In this document: positions 46,801-61,600 of the stretch, in pieces
Layout of the letters: the number at the start of each line of letters is the position of its first letter
Position numbering within the stretch: position 1 is the first letter of the stretch
Source: Sclerurus mexicanus
Lineage: Eukaryota > Chordata > Aves > Passeriformes > Furnariidae
Assembly: GCA_013396755.1 (NCBI GenBank)
Contig: VWZF01006901.1
Location: forward strand, 1,827,563-1,891,562
Reading direction: 5' to 3'
DNA: 64,000 nucleotides
The notes under the pieces: model-generated
The model's database searches: none
What the model was told of the DNA's origin: nothing
The model's input: the letters and a program-made list of their open reading frames with translations, nothing else
Program-made: the position numbers and the translations under genes

Positions 46801-49800
46801 TTCCCTGAACTGCTCACAGATATGAGACCATTGTATAATCTTCGATAATGTTGTAAATTCTATTCACATTTTTTTCTGAACCTTACAGGAATTCACAGAA
46901 TTTAAAGCAAAAATCATGATTTTTTTCCCCAACTTATCGCTCAAAAGAAACAGACGCAAACCAGCAAGTTTTCCTGTAAAAATGGCTTCGTCCTACTTTA
47001 TGAACTAGTTATTCCTAACTCTAACCACCTCCCCTCACACAGAATATTATGTAGTGCTAAGAAGCTCCTCCAGTCTGTACAAACCAGCCACGTTTGGTAT
47101 GGTATGTATAAACAAGTTGGTTTATGGCAAACAGAAACCCATACACGCACAGTGGAGTGTAACAGCTGCCTCCTGGAAGCAGGTATGCCTGTGCATCCCA
47201 AGCCTAAACTCATCTGGGTGAGTAGCACCAGGAAAGCACACCCAAGGCAAGGGAGAAGAGGCACAATGTGGGGTAGAATTGGAAAAAACCAGGGCAAAGG
47301 AAATGAATCCATACGTTTTTGAGATTTTGCCCTGGTAAAATATTGGACTAAGAAAAATTTCAGATGACATTTGTGGAGATAGAGGGATAAAAAATCTCTA
47401 GAGATACAATGTGAAAAGTTATTTAAAACATGCACAAATTTAATTTGATAGTCAGCCTTTCAGTCAACCTATTTTCTGCACTCGAGTAAGGGCAACAGGG
47501 GAAAAAATATTTAAATCTTATAAAATAATATGGAGAAAGGCATTCTTCATTTCAGAATGTATTATTTTTAAAACCACATTGAAAACGTCCTTCAAGAATA
47601 CCAGCCCTTGGTGGTCTGCATGACAAGCATGTATCCAATAAGCATGTAAGTCAGTGCCAACAATATCAAGAAAAAAGCAAGTCAAATTCAATTTTACTTG
47701 AAGAAGTGGCTTTCTAAGAGAAAAAAAAAATGCATTCCTGCAGTAGAGGTAAAGAGGCAGCTGGGGTCTTGCATGGCATACTTTCTAGAGCAGCAACATA
47801 GAGCCTTCGTTATATTGAAAACCTTGAACATTTTCCAAAACATCCTTGTTCGCTTTTTTCCCCTACCTGATGTCTTTTCTAGTTTTACATTCACATTTCT
47901 GATGGTTCTCCACAGTTTCGCATCATCATCCTGGAGGACTTTTTAAAAATAAACCCAGAATTTGAATCAACATGCTCTTTAGTCCATGCTGTTTGTCATA
48001 CCAGTACTGCCTTGTCCCAAGCCGTTCCTGCAGCACATGCAGCTTTCCCTCTCCATCCAGATGCATTGCTTAGTTTGTACTCCTGTAAGGGTCTACTTCA
48101 AAAGAAATAATAATTTTCACTTTAATGTACCTTCCTCTGAAGTGCCTGATATGTCTTTCGGCATCAATTTTTTTTTTTTTACCTGGCCTACAGTAACCTA
48201 CCATAATCTACTGTAGAAATTTCTGAGCCTACCTTTAAAAAAACCTGAGAGGCCATTAAATGCACCAATTGCAGCAACGTATTTTCCTGATTCAATTTAT
48301 GAAGAGGAACGAAATGTCTAGAACTGCTTAACTATTCCGCAGATTTTGGAAGAAAATGCCTTGTAATTTTGCAGAAAGCACACTGCATCTTTTACATACA
48401 AGTAATTTGTAATTTAGAAATAACACGCACTGGAAAAATATTTTTTGAATATGTCTGAGTTTACATTTGAACACATAAAATAGATACCTAGTAAAAGCAT
48501 GATACTTCATGATTTCTGAAATGAAGTTCACAGTTAGTTTCCAGTCAGACCAGCTTACTACACCTAGCCCACAATCTTACTCCCTTACCACCACAGGCTT
48601 TCCAAGCTGAGTTCATGGTGCTGTTTGGGTGTACACACACGTGTGCGCATCCCTGCATGTCTGTGTAGCATCTTTTTCAAAGTGCTTCTGAGGAGGTGCA
48701 TTCATTTTTTCCTCAGGGAAAGCCGTGGAATGGAAACAATAAGCTCTTGCAGTATTAAGTTATTCAATACTTCAATAGTGTAACAGATTAAAAAAAACCA
48801 AACATAAACCAGAGCTTTATACAAAGACCTCTTGCTGTAGTGGTTTTAAGGCAGAACCAAAATTTGTTTATGCCAATGAAGCCCTGTAAGTGAAATCTAC
48901 ATAACCAGGTCACAAATTGTGTCCTGAGGAGAAGAGTTGTCATTCCTTAACTCCTGAACTTCAAAGAAACTTTAAGAAACGTTTCCTTCAACAGACCTCA
49001 AATCATCCTCAGATATTGCCATCTTACCCTAACCCAACCAGAACAAGCAAAAGGGAATCAAACACCTCCTCACAACCACAGATGCTGGAGATCAGTGATG
49101 CAAGTTACAAAGGCTCCCCACCACTTGCCTGTGTAGTATTTACTTGAAAAAGATAAACTGGCATTACTGGGTAAATTTGGTTCTAGTCAAAAGCTTGGTA
49201 AACCCCACTTTATAGAAACACATTTGTGAGCCAGGGCGAAACAGCATCTGTGTTAAACACCAGAAGGGTTGAGGTCTTTATCTTGACAGCAGAGCTAACA
49301 TCACTCAGTGGGTTGGTGGCAAGATGGAAGAAGATGGATGACAGTTCTCAAGGGCTCCAGTATTTTTGTAAGACATCTAAACCATACATAAATGTCCCAG
49401 CTTCAAGTGACACGTATGGAAAGGGAATCTTTACAGCACAAAGCAGGGGTGCAAAAGCTAAGGGACCTGCAATGAAAGCCAAACACACCCACCCCACTGC
49501 CACGCAATAAACCCAAACCACAATTTTCCTTTGGGCAGAAAAATAGTAAGGCAGGACAATTTCAAACTATTTCCAGTAAGACAGAAAGAGTTCTCCATGT
49601 TCAAAATGAACTGAGCCTACATGAAGATTTAGGATATAACAAAAACCAAGGCAGACGATGGCTGGAGCAAGAGTGTGCTGAAGGAAGAAGAGCTACAGAC
49701 TTGGTAAACATAATCCAAATATTTCTGCCAATATACAATTTTCCAAGCCTGGTTTCTCCAACAGATACACACTTCCATATTTTTCTCTTTACTGTTTATG

Positions 49801-52800
49801 AGAACTTTCGGCCTGTCAACAAAAGTATGGATTCAAAGAGGCTGGGAATTGCAATTGCAAACGATATTTGACAAAATCCTTTCATGCTACTAAGAAAATT
49901 GAGGTTTATTAGGGAGAACATGCATGCAGATTAGAAAGCAGCAGAGACACAGAAAACACAGGAGAACAAAATAAACATCTTTCAATAAGGAGAAAAAATG
50001 ATCAAGGGAGGAATGCCCTCAGCTCCATCCTGGGATAGCAGTGTATCATATATTCTTGAATGAACTGACAGACAGGAAGACAACACCTCCTCTCCCCTCC
50101 CCACCAAAAATCCCAACAGCTAAAATCCCACAGATGACAAAACTATTTGCAGATCACCAAAGCCAGAGAAGACTGCAAAGAATTCCAGATGAACCATGCA
50201 AGGCCAGGCCAAGGGGCAAATTAAATCCACCGCAGATCAATAAAAAGCAAAGTGCATTTAAATGAAAAATGTGAAGCACTCAAAACTGATTGCTGGGTTT
50301 AACAGTTCTGGAGTAACTCAATATTTGAATCAAGTGTTCAGCAAATAAATGAAACATACTGCTAGATATGCAAAGATACAACTTAGAAATATTCTTTTTT
50401 TTTTTTCCATTTTCAAGACGAACGCATTCACATGATTATCTAAAGGATAAGACCTACAACAGCCACAGCATAAATCAGAAGTGTGTTCTCCATCAAACTG
50501 CTGTGTTCAGCTCTTATCATCTGATCTCTTTTTGCGATAGCAGATGTAGTAAAAGCCTCAGAAAATGGGGACAAGAATAATTTGGGACAAAGACAGATTT
50601 CTGTACAGAAAGAGATGGAGAAGCTTGAAGCAACCACACTAACAGGAGATGGATAAACTATCAAGGATATTAAAAAAAAAAAAAGAATTGTGGAAAAGAT
50701 GTCAGTGCTCCTATACACTTTCATCATGCAGGAGGCAAGGGTGTTTCTGAAACAGCAACACACTTAAAGCTGCTAAAAGGAAATGTGTGTTTGTTTAGTT
50801 GGTTTAGTTCTGTGGCAGTGCTCTGTTGATCTGGTTTTATTTTGTTTATAATCGGTGCTCAATTTGCAAAGTATTTTGCCACAAGCTATGAGAAGATCTC
50901 TGAAAGATTTAGAGAAAGACTACAGTTTTGTATGAAAACAAGTAACTTACTTTTGGCAGGGGGAAGATCAGAAACGTCCACCTCTCCTCTGTAGCTGTAG
51001 GATGTATGATTTTTTTATGGCACAGGACCAAGCTGACAGAAAAGGCTCAGAATTTCCCCTCTGGGCCTTGAACATAACCATCCACCTTAGGACAAAGGAC
51101 ACGTTACAGTACTGGATATAGCCTTGCAAACAGCAGGCAAAGGACACACACAGGTTGCAGAACTGGTCTATTAAGACACCTAATCCTCTGCAGAGTGGTA
51201 TGTCCACACAGTAAGGCAGAGGGAGTTAGGAGCAAGAGAAAACGTAATTCCTTGCTACAAGGCTTCAGCCCAGGAATGCAGGTAGAGGTTACTTATGCTC
51301 TCTGTTTAGAAGCGGCCTTTGCAATGTTTGGAACAACAAACTGCAATGATTCCTCACCAGAGGACTGACATGCTGCATCAGGGCAGTGTCATCACAGTGG
51401 TCTCGCACAAACTACATCCTTTGGACACCACCCCTCTGCAGCGTTTGCAGCAGTGCTCATACACAAGGTATTTACAGCAGGAGCGAGGTATGTTTGTCCT
51501 TAGTACTACAGTGTTCACTCTTCACTAGTTTTTTCCTGAGTGTACGAGCCCTGTGTTATGCATGACAGCATGAGATACTTTTTTTTGTATCTAGAAACCA
51601 CCACAGAACTAGGTTAGCCTGGCAGGCTTGCAGCACTTCATTTACATATGAGTCAATCCTTCTGCAATACAAACATTAGTGATGCATTCCCCACTGTCCT
51701 GCTATTTATATTCACTATTTCACCTGCAGGCATCCCCAGTTAATTAAACAAATCAATCCCATTGAGATAATTGTGTCTCAAGCAAATTAACACAATTAGC
51801 CTTATAAAAAGAAAATCCAAGCACTACTCGCTGTATTTCTTCATATAAATCATGTGCTCATTCCTCCAACTCTAAATTTGTGGCTATCTAGGAATCTGCA
51901 CTGAAATGTAAAGTGTAATGACACATCAAACTGGCTGATGTGTGACTGTTACAGCCAGCAGCTTCTCTTTGCACCACTCACTTCTACTGAAAGCAGAGGT
52001 GCCCATCAGAACTAAATGTTCTTCAAGAAGAAATAAGCAAGGAAGGATCCCACTGGACTGGACACTTCACAGCTGTATCACTATGTGACAGCTTCTGCTT
52101 CAAAACAGTGCATGACAGTGGCATTTACAACCACAGCAAGATATGCAGTGATCTGGTTAACTGGATATACCAGGGGTTAAAGGCACTCAATTCCTTCTTC
52201 TCAGGTCAAGTTTACAGAAACCCCTCCAAAACAAAGCTGAACTTCTACAAATTACATTTTGCTACCCCATCCTTTTTCAAAGACCTGTGTCTCCTGCCCT
52301 CATGTGTAACAAAGCTGCTGTGGCAGCTGAACACACACCTTCATTCTTGGCCATCTGCTGTGTTTTTAGGGCGTTCTTGTTCCCCGGGGCAGACTCAGAA
52401 TAACCCAATACACCTCAGCTCCCTGCTCACAGCCCACCCTCCATCCAAGACCTCAACCACCCTGCATCAGCATAGCCAAGGCAGGGGCTGGCATCTTTTA
52501 ACATCCTGGTAACAGAAGAGGCCACGCGTTTTGGCTGAAAGCTGGAGATGTCTCCAAGATACTGCAGGAAGAATGAGAAGAGCTACTCCGTCAGAGCCTG
52601 TGAGGAAAAGCGGTGAAACGCAATGAGCACCCTACAACTAAAAATGGAAAACTTAAGTGAGAGGCCTATGTGCAAAACCATGACCTTGTCAGCTGCAGCA
52701 CCTAACCAGCCCCACTCTTTCAAGAGCCAGCAGCACATGGGTGATGCTGCGGACTAAGGCGTCGCAGTTGCCTGGGATGGTTGCTGCCTTATTTCTGTGA

Positions 52801-55800
52801 GCAGCGAGGGCTGCTTGAATGCAGAGACTTCACTGTGAGAAACTGCAGAGCAGAGGCAGGTAAGGGTGTGTATGTGCGTGCAAGAGAGAAAACAAGATGC
52901 TAATGAAGCCAACCAGTAATAGCTGCCTCTCATTTCTCTCCACAGAGGGTTCAGGGAGGTGAGAGCTGCTCCTCTCCGGTGCCTCCCGCCAGCTGCTAAG
53001 CAACTGCAGCAGCCACACAGGGGCAAGCGGGCACCCAGCATCAATTTCTTTTCTCTTGCTGAGGAAATTCAAAAGGATTACTAGTACAATAGCTGCGAAA
53101 CTGGTAACTGGTACTAAGCTCCTGAGAGTAACTACGGGGCAGGGAGGAGAAAGGGAAGAGAAGTGATGGGGGGAAGAAGAGAGGATGGCAGGGGACCAGA
53201 CTCACACACTGCTGCCTGTGCACCATGCACTGATGAGGGAGAGTATGCAGGAGATAAATTTCATGGATGACTCCCCATCCTTTTCAAAAACTGAAAACAC
53301 AATATTTCTTTTTTTTTTTTTTAGCATACCTAAACTAAAGCATTTTTGCCTCTTGGCATATTTCTCATCAATGTGATGCTATAACCAATGTATCACTGTG
53401 GGTAAGATGGTAGTAGTGCTGTTCCATGCGCAGTCCCTCCAAACATGCTTCCATATCATCCCGGCCAGCAGCCTGCACAGCCATCCTCCCACCTGGCCCA
53501 GGGATCTGCTGCCACTCTGCCCTGCAGAGCTCCCAGCCTTGACCTCAGTCAGCTGCCCCCTCACTGAGATAGGTGAACTCAGCTGTGGAGCACAGGGAAA
53601 AATGGGCCGGGTGACAAACTAGCCTTTTCCTTGTGGAAAGCTGTTTTCCCACCTTGGATCTTTTCACTGGCTTGGTTCACTAGAGAGCTGCACAAGTTAG
53701 CTGGTCAGCAGAGGCAAAACCAACCCTCCAGCCACCCACTGGTGGCCCACAATTCTGCTTCTCCTGCACCACCAGAAACTGTACCCATGCTCACGCAGAA
53801 GACTGCAGGCAGCAGTGGGGAAAGCAGCTTCTCCCACAAACCTGGGACACAAGTAACAAGGCTGGCTGCTTAAACATTTTGCACAGGGTACACAGTTTAC
53901 ACTTAGCATTGTCAGTGACTATTCTAAACAGCTGGAGGTTTTGCTATAGTCCTGCTAGGGAACATACTGCAGGAGTGACCTACACAAAGTAAGCTCAAAC
54001 TACACAGATAAGCAAGGGAAGATGTTAGCCCCAAAGTTACATACTGGGCCAAACAGGCATTCATCCTCCATTTATTGTATTGCCATCATGAACTGCACAC
54101 TGCACTTAGCGGTTTCATCACCCCCACAGGCTAGAAACTAGTCCTTATGAATTAAAAAAAGTACTGTCTTACAAAATATGTTCTCTTCAGGAAAGGTGTA
54201 AGAAGCAAACTTAATTTATGTGGCATGTTAAGTCTTCCACTAAACTGATTTTATATAGTACAAAAATCAGAATGCTTACATTTGAAGATAATTATAAAAT
54301 GAACTTAACGTATCAACTCACAACACAAACTTCTACATATCATTTATGAGTCAGAGTCAAAATGGATAACAGATATATCAGGAATACAAAAGTACTTTAT
54401 TACAGGGCAGCCTGGGAAAATGGATAGATATCTTATCATGAAGTGTATTTAGAAAACCAGTTCTGTGAGACAGGATCCACAGATACAGATGTCCTGTCAT
54501 AAAGAATTCATTATTTACAAATATACTACAGAACACTCCATTTGCAATGAAGTACCATAAATAATTCACACTTAATATGTGTCAGAAGTGAAGGCAGCAG
54601 CATTTTCTCTGCCATCCTCATGGAGCTTCTAATACTCAGTGAAACAGAGCTCTGCTGTAACATCACAATACAACAAGAACACTGGATTTTCATTGACACA
54701 CAAAACTTCATTCCCCACAAAAGGCTTTTTGACCAACAGTCTAGACAGACTTCTACACAGACATTGCTACTGTGGGAACAGGAAGTGCAATCTTATTTTT
54801 TTTAAGATGTTAAATTGCACATATTAATTTCATTTTGATTCCTGTAAATAATATGGAACTGCCAACTTGGGTCCACTGCCCAGGTGCAGCAGCGTTGTAT
54901 AGCTCTACCCTGTGACCTGTACTCCAATACAAAAAAGCAAATCCAGAGGCAGGCAAGAAATTCACGTAGTGTGATCTCCATCTCTCTGTGGAACACAAGG
55001 TAATATATTGAAAGAAGTGTGCCAGAAGTTTGACATGATGATGGAAACACGTCTCTATTTGAAATTACATTAAGACAACATTTATTTTATATGGGTAAAT
55101 AAAGAGTCACCAGGAAAAGAACAAGAAGTCCAGCTGTTACTGATATGGAGCAAATCAGGAAAACTGACCTAATGATGGAGGGTCCCTAGTGAGGTAGCTT
55201 TTCATCTTCCATGACCTGTGCAAATTCACCTATTTCCCAAAAGATCAAGCAAAAATTCAATAAAACCCTTGGTGGTAAATTCATTTTCTTCTCTATTCTA
55301 CTTGTACCATTCTTTTCTCCAGCAAGTTACTTTCATAGATGCAAAACCTGATTTATCTGACTCCTTTCATCTTTCTCAATAAAAACAAAACAAAAACCCC
55401 TCACCTCCCAACTATTGAACAAGAATACCAAATCCCCTCAGGACTCCCTCTGCTTTAGCAAGAGAAGTCACTCTCCACTTGGATACATAGGCATGACTTA
55501 AATTCTGTTTTCTCCCTTCTGAGTCATGAAACAAAACCCAACAGATTTGACAAAGAGAGAAAAGAAACAACAAACCAGAAAACTTCATCGGCCTACTAGA
55601 GATGGTACTGGAAATAAGTATGAGCACAAACACCAGACTTAGTTGGCACAACATTTCACAGCATCAGGTGGTCTCTACTCACCTCCCAGAAAGCAGAACA
55701 GACCACTGCTATCACCAGTCTGACCTTCCACCCAAGCTGTGCCACAGACCTACATGCAGATAATACTGCTTGCTATATACATATATGCAGCAGCAATAAA

Positions 55801-58384
55801 AACACGCAGCTGTAATTCATAAGCAAGTGATCAAGAATCCATCACATCCAAAGGGAGTTGTTTCAGCAAGCAATTTATTCTGTTTAATAATTTGTGTGTT
55901 ACAAGTAGCCCAGATTGATCTGGTTTCAACTTTCAGCTATTCAATCTCATTACACCTCCTCCTACTAAACTGAAGGGTTTTGTACTTTCTTTCCTCTATA
56001 GATATTTGCAAAATACAACTCAGCCACTTCACTTGAAGCATGCAACGCTTTTTATTTTAAAAAAGATATAAAAAAATCCAACAGTAAAACAGGCTTTCCA
56101 ACTGTAATCAATCTCTCAGCTTTCTACAGGCACATACGAATTGGCCTGTAATGTAAATCATTCCAGTAATGATCCTGTGCCATCACTACACTCCTAGACA
56201 ATATGCTTGGCTTCTGCATTCAAAGACCATATCCATTCTTTGAGTAGTGCTGCAAGGCCTCAGCATTTTGTTAGCTTTTTACCATCACCCCTGCTCCCTT
56301 TCAATGTAAACTGCTCTCCAGAACATAGAGAGCCCTTCCCTGCATAATGCACCGAGTTGGACTGGCCTGTGCTAACATTCATAATACTCAAATAAGCCCA
56401 CACCAAAAGGAAATTAACCCCCTGTGTGACAGAGGATGCATTTACCATATCTGTGATTTTTGGTGTCATTTTTAAATTTAGAGGGAAATAGCTTTGTTCA
56501 GTATAATTACCAGTGATCTTGAAACAAAATTATCTCAGTTCTATCAACTAAAGGCTTTTAGTTACATGTTCGTTCTCTTTCCCAGTAATCACATTGCCTC
56601 ATCATCCATTTATATTCACCACATTAATTCTCTATTTGCTACACATATGTAGACATACATACACGTGACAGGAGTCCCAGCGTAAAATGTGTTCCTCTCT
56701 GCAGAAAAGTGCTGAAAAGCAGTGGGTGCATACCTGAGGTCCTCACAAGCAACAGTACACAATAGGCCAGCATACAGTTGCATACTGGTCCATTTTAAAC
56801 ACTGGATACAGTAATTTTAGATGTGCCCTTCACTTTTCCACCACAGAAAAACTTCAGGAGTTAAAACACACCCTGGCTAAATGAGTGCAGGGTTGCGGTT
56901 TGTTGTTTTTTCGTTATATTTTTTCTTTTTCTTTATGTAATATCTAATAAAGCATCAGCAACATTAACTTTAGGGTTATTAGTTTACTTAATATTATGAT
57001 GTTCCATTAGACAAGGGATAATACAATTACAGGCTGGAAATTAACTATGGAAATATGTTGATATGGTTATATGGAGTCATGAAACTTTTTCAAATGCAGA
57101 AGTACTGTGTCTACAATACAGTTTAAACAAGTTAACTTATTTCCACTGTATATGCATAATAAACTTTTGCTTTATGCTGTCATATCAGATACTCATTCTT
57201 ACAAAACAAAAATATTTGTTTTGCTTTTTAAAACACAATAAGGCTTTTAATGACTATTAAAAAAAGTTACGTCAGAACAACTTGTCAGAACACAGTGCTG
57301 CTTCTGCTTTCAGCTCAAAAAGGAGAATTCCTATCACTATTAAATAACAGTAATATTTAAAGGCAAAAGGACCAATTTAGTTGTACTACTCTAGCTGTTT
57401 TAGAATAAGGAACTTTATCTTTTAGACAAATGGCACTGCAATGGCATGCTGCAGAAGTAGCACACATGAAGAGGAGCAGGGGCAGAATAATCTGAACCCT
57501 TCATCCCAGCAGAGCTGAATGTCAGTTGATGTTACAGCTGCCACGAGAAGATTCCCTTTAAAAGCAAAGGTCTAGATGCCAGACCCAAGAGCTCAGTGCT
57601 GTTTTGCCCACATGGATTTACTTACAGAATGGGAACAAGGAACACCATAATGTCACCCCAAAGGTGTTCTTTTCCTAGGCAAAAGTTTAATAGAGCTTTA
57701 ACTTTTTAACAAAGGTCAAAAAAGTTTCAATGCATCTCCTCAGGTTAGCATTGCCTAAGAAAACTTGTGCAGCCAGAATTAATTACCAGCCATAAAGCCT
57801 TCCCTAGGATACCTGAGTAGCCAAGAACTTATCTACCACAGCTCCTTTAAAAAGGAAATATTTCATTGGCCAGACCTAACAAAGGATGGCAAACTTGCCC
57901 AACAGAAGAACACCCTATCATCATGTTCCTAAATAATCAAGCCGAGGCCTTGCTTCTCGGAATAAGTGGGTTTGAGGGTTTTTTAGTGTTTTGCCCACCA
58001 TCACAAAGTTAAAGGGTAGCTATTTCCTCATTTTTGAGCATACTACTATCCCAAGCAATGAAGATGCACAACTTTCACTTCTCACCTGCTCACGCAAAGT
58101 TCACATCTCACTGTTACCAACTCAAATAACTGAAATGCAGCAAGAAGCTCCGGCCACCTGAGATGAGTGACTGATCTGTGAGCAGGGTTCAAGCAAACCA
58201 AAAACTTTTCATAAGCCCACATCAAGCCTGTGGCAGAGAACTGAAGCCAGGGAAGGACAGAGACACTCTGAAGCTGGGGACAGCTCAGACAAGACAGCAA
58301 AGATCCCCCCTACACTATGAAGAGCACTTGCATCTCAGTGACACCAAGCAGCACAGATAAAGGCATCAGTATACTTTAGGAAGG
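40875..58384. other. Non-coding stretch (17.5 kb), nothing firm
   Basis: Mostly unique AT-rich sequence. It contains A/G-rich tracts at 43393-43455 and 43571-43597, T runs at 48166-48180, 50394-50407 and 53308-53322, and GC-richer patches at about 44090-44440, 45830-46030 and 52740-53200. A homeobox-site-like AT-rich patch lies at 51630-51870. Open frames are up to 145 codons with no coding support. No repeat family was recognised. Confidence 0.55.
43393..43455 (+). repeat. A-rich purine low-complexity tract
   Basis: About 60 bases of A runs broken by single G (AAAAAAAAAGAAAAAAAAAA pattern), with one TTT interruption. A second shorter tract follows at 43571-43597. It is simple sequence, and it explains the lysine-rich frame in this area. 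Confidence 0.9.
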
Positions 58385-58612
58385 CATTTTTTACTTTAGG
58401 AAGAAGTTCTTTACTGTGAGGATTGTGAGGCATTGGAACAGGTTGCCTAGAGAAGCTGTGGATGCCCCAACCCCTGGCAGTGTTCAAGGCCAGGTTGGAT
58501 GGGACTTTGATCAACCTGGTCTACTGGGAGGTGTCCCTGCCCATAGGAGGAGGGCTGGAACGAGATGATCTTTAAGGTGCCTTCCAACCCAAACCATTCT
58601 AGGATTCTATGA
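58385..58612 (+). mobile_element. Short CR1 LINE 3' end
   Basis: About 230 bases in plus orientation: 'gaagaagttctttactgtga', 'gttgcctagagaagctgtgg', 'gttcaaggccaggttggatgg', 'gatctttaaggtgccttcc' and the tail 'ccattctaggattctatga'. An 11-base ACTTTAGGAAG occurs twice at its left border (58370 and 58391 regions), perhaps a duplication made on insertion. Confidence 0.93.
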
Positions 58613-61600
58613 AGGGACAGCCCTACCATGGGCATGCAGGTTAAAATGTTGCTAATTGTTGTTCTGCAGGCACATTGCATGTTGGCCTTTTTTTACAGCT
58701 TTTCAAGTATTATCCAAACAGCAAAGCAGGCCAAAAGACTGTCCCTTACAACTTCAGATTTCTAATATAGGCTCCAGCCAGGCACTTGTCTTTTGTGGTT
58801 GCATCTATTTCCTACTTAAGAAAAGGAGTACAGCAGTTCCTGGTTTGTCACATCTTCAAACAGAGTTTGCGCAGCAGCTTCCTCTACTCTGCATTACTCT
58901 GCATTGGTGAACCCTCTCTTCCCTCTCACCCTGTTCAGAAATGCACTCAGCCACCTACAAAGCCGATTTACAGACATGAGGCAACAAAATGAAGCATTTT
59001 AAAACCACATCCATGATGACAGCCCATGGGATTTTTTTTCCTCCAAACCTAGATTTCAATCCTCCCTTCTCCATCTGCACTTTTCAGCTCTTTCAAAATA
59101 ATGAGCAAACGTTTCTCCAGCTTCACAGATCTGGCACATTTCATTTTCCTTGTCATTTAAGAGATACTATTAATACGAAATAGTTTGTGTGTAAGAACAC
59201 TGTGCACTTTTGTAAAGCTTTATTCAAGCATCCTGTGATCTTCCACTGAAAGCATTAATTTGGTACCTTCACAGTACTTCTGAGGCACATATTATAAATC
59301 ACCTCATACAGGTTGAAACTCTGAGGCTCACTCAGGCTAAAGTGACTTGCTGTTGGGCTAACCATCAGCAATACTCATGTCCTGCCTCCCCAGATTAGTT
59401 CTGTATTGCAGCATTTCTGGCCAACGCTTGCTCCAGCACTTCCTGCCCTGCATCCAATGTCAGATGTCATCACCTCTTCCCTGCTCTATTACCACACCTA
59501 TGTTAAGTCTCTGGCAGAAATTCCCAGACTTTTTTTTCCCCCTAAAGATTTCCTAAAATTAAGTAATTAAATGATTAAGGAACAAGTTCATCACCTGCTA
59601 AGGAAACTGCTTATACAAACCAGATTCTCATCACCAGCAACCTGTATGGTAGTGTTTTGTATGTCCCTTCCACACTGACTCAACATGAAAAGCTGACGTT
59701 ACCTCCTTCTAAATGAAAAGAATACTCTCAGGACCTATTCTTTAAAAATAATTTCCCTGGATCAAGAAGAGGCTGCTAGTAAGTATCACATAAGTCTCAA
59801 TTGGTTTTAAACGGGAGAAAAAGAACATAGAAGGCCAGTGTCTCCCCTTCAACTATTCTTCAGACAATATTATACAATTACATAAAAGTGCATTTCTTTA
59901 ATAGAGAAGTAAATATACACTTACATGAAGAGGACAAGCAACCAGAAAAGGATTAACTTTAATATTACATCAACATCTGGAGATATTAGGAAATAATTTT
60001 AAATTTAATCAGTAGTGAAAACCAAAACCATGTATGATAAGAAGGCAGTCTAAGCAAATGTGAACTTGTCTTGCATGACAGACAGCACAGGATCTCCTAA
60101 CTGTATGTGACTCACTAGAGCCTAAAGAGCACTACTTGCTTTGATTCTTGCACCAGGATCCATCAGCATGACATCTGGACACACAGACGTCTTTCTTCCT
60201 TTAATAAAAGTACTTTAATAATGTAAAGGAATACCTTGTCTAAACCACTGTCAGCTACAGTTTTGCTGGACAGTGGCCATTGCTACTTTCACTGAAACCC
60301 CATGCACTAACACATCCCACCAGAAACCAATGTCAGAATTCAGATGACCCTTAAGTACCTGCTGAAGCCTAAACTGAGGAGTAGCTTTCACCTTCTTTTG
60401 TGTCTCAAGTAGTCAGAGCCACAAATCATTTCAAGACTCTGCTCCTCATCAGGGTATTCAGAGCATGCCATCTTATTCCTTTCTTTCCCTAGAAACTGAA
60501 GAAGCACGAACACACCCACATCTGGCTCCGACTCTCAAACCAGAACTGAGGAACAACAGCTGGTTGGTGACACATGGAGCACACAATTAACAACTGCCAG
60601 AGAGATAATGCAGGCAACCTCTCGAGGGCTCTCCAACAACCTCTCTTGGTAGAAATGCTGTTTTCAAGAGAGCATGGTCCATTCAAAAGATTATAAAAGG
60701 AAAAAGTTACACAGCAAGCTGCACAGGTACACCCCAAGCACATATTCCATGTTTCTCAATCAGTAAAAGCTTGCTGGATATCCTCCTAGCATGGTGTCAA
60801 AAAAGTACTATTTCAACTGAGTTTTGTTAGTGGGATTGATGGTGTAACTAGTTCACCTTCAGAGAACACTCCTGGGTGAAGACTTCATCATGTCCCTTTC
60901 TTAAGCCTACAAAAGGGATGGTATTTTAGGCTGCAAGTCAGGAGAAGAAAGCAGAGAGAAAAAGGACAAGAGATAATTTGACTTTCTGAGCTGTCTACTC
61001 AAGAAATCCAGAGGAACTTTAAGTGGACCCAGTCAGGTCCACTCATTTGCCTGTCTGTTTTTAATACCACAGACTAGGATAAGGGCCAGAGAGCGCACAC
61101 TTTTCCTTAGTAAAACAAAAAGCATGCCATCGCTAAAATAACACAAGTTTTCAAACTAGCAATGCACAGGATCAAAGTGACACCAGTAGTATATATTAGA
61201 GGTAAAATTCATCTGAGCCTGTAACAGACAGACTTAACAGAATATTTCCTGACCAGGAGAAGATGGCTTTGGTGGGAGGGTACAATTACCCAAATTCCCA
61301 CACCCTTCCCACACTGCCCTAAGGAGATCCCTCAAGTCACTTCACAGCCATGTGCCTAAAATGAGGCTGTGTACAACATCCCTATGGAAGTAAAAGTTTT
61401 TACCTTTTTAATCTCCAAGAGGTGTGTTCAAATACTACACTCACAGGCAACCGTTGGAATAAATCATGAAAGCAGTATACTGTTAAAGCTCACCATGTGA
61501 AAGCAAAAGGCCAATAAAGTACAAAAGCAACAAGCTTTCCTCCTGATAAAATGGAGGAGGAAAAACAGACCCAACCCTGTTGGCACACTTTGCAGACAAA

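Noticed and set aside
46998..47435. 145-codon open frame on the minus strand
   Set aside because: Overlaps other open frames on the opposite strand, shows no domain and looks random in composition.
52108..52512. 134-codon open frame on the plus strand
   Set aside because: No homology recognised and no promoter or splice context. Probably chance.
52946..52959. 14-base exon-like interval on plus (TTTCTCTCCACAG acceptor, GGAG then GTGAGA donor)
   Set aside because: Good splice words by eye, but an isolated 14-base exon with no neighbours is more likely chance.
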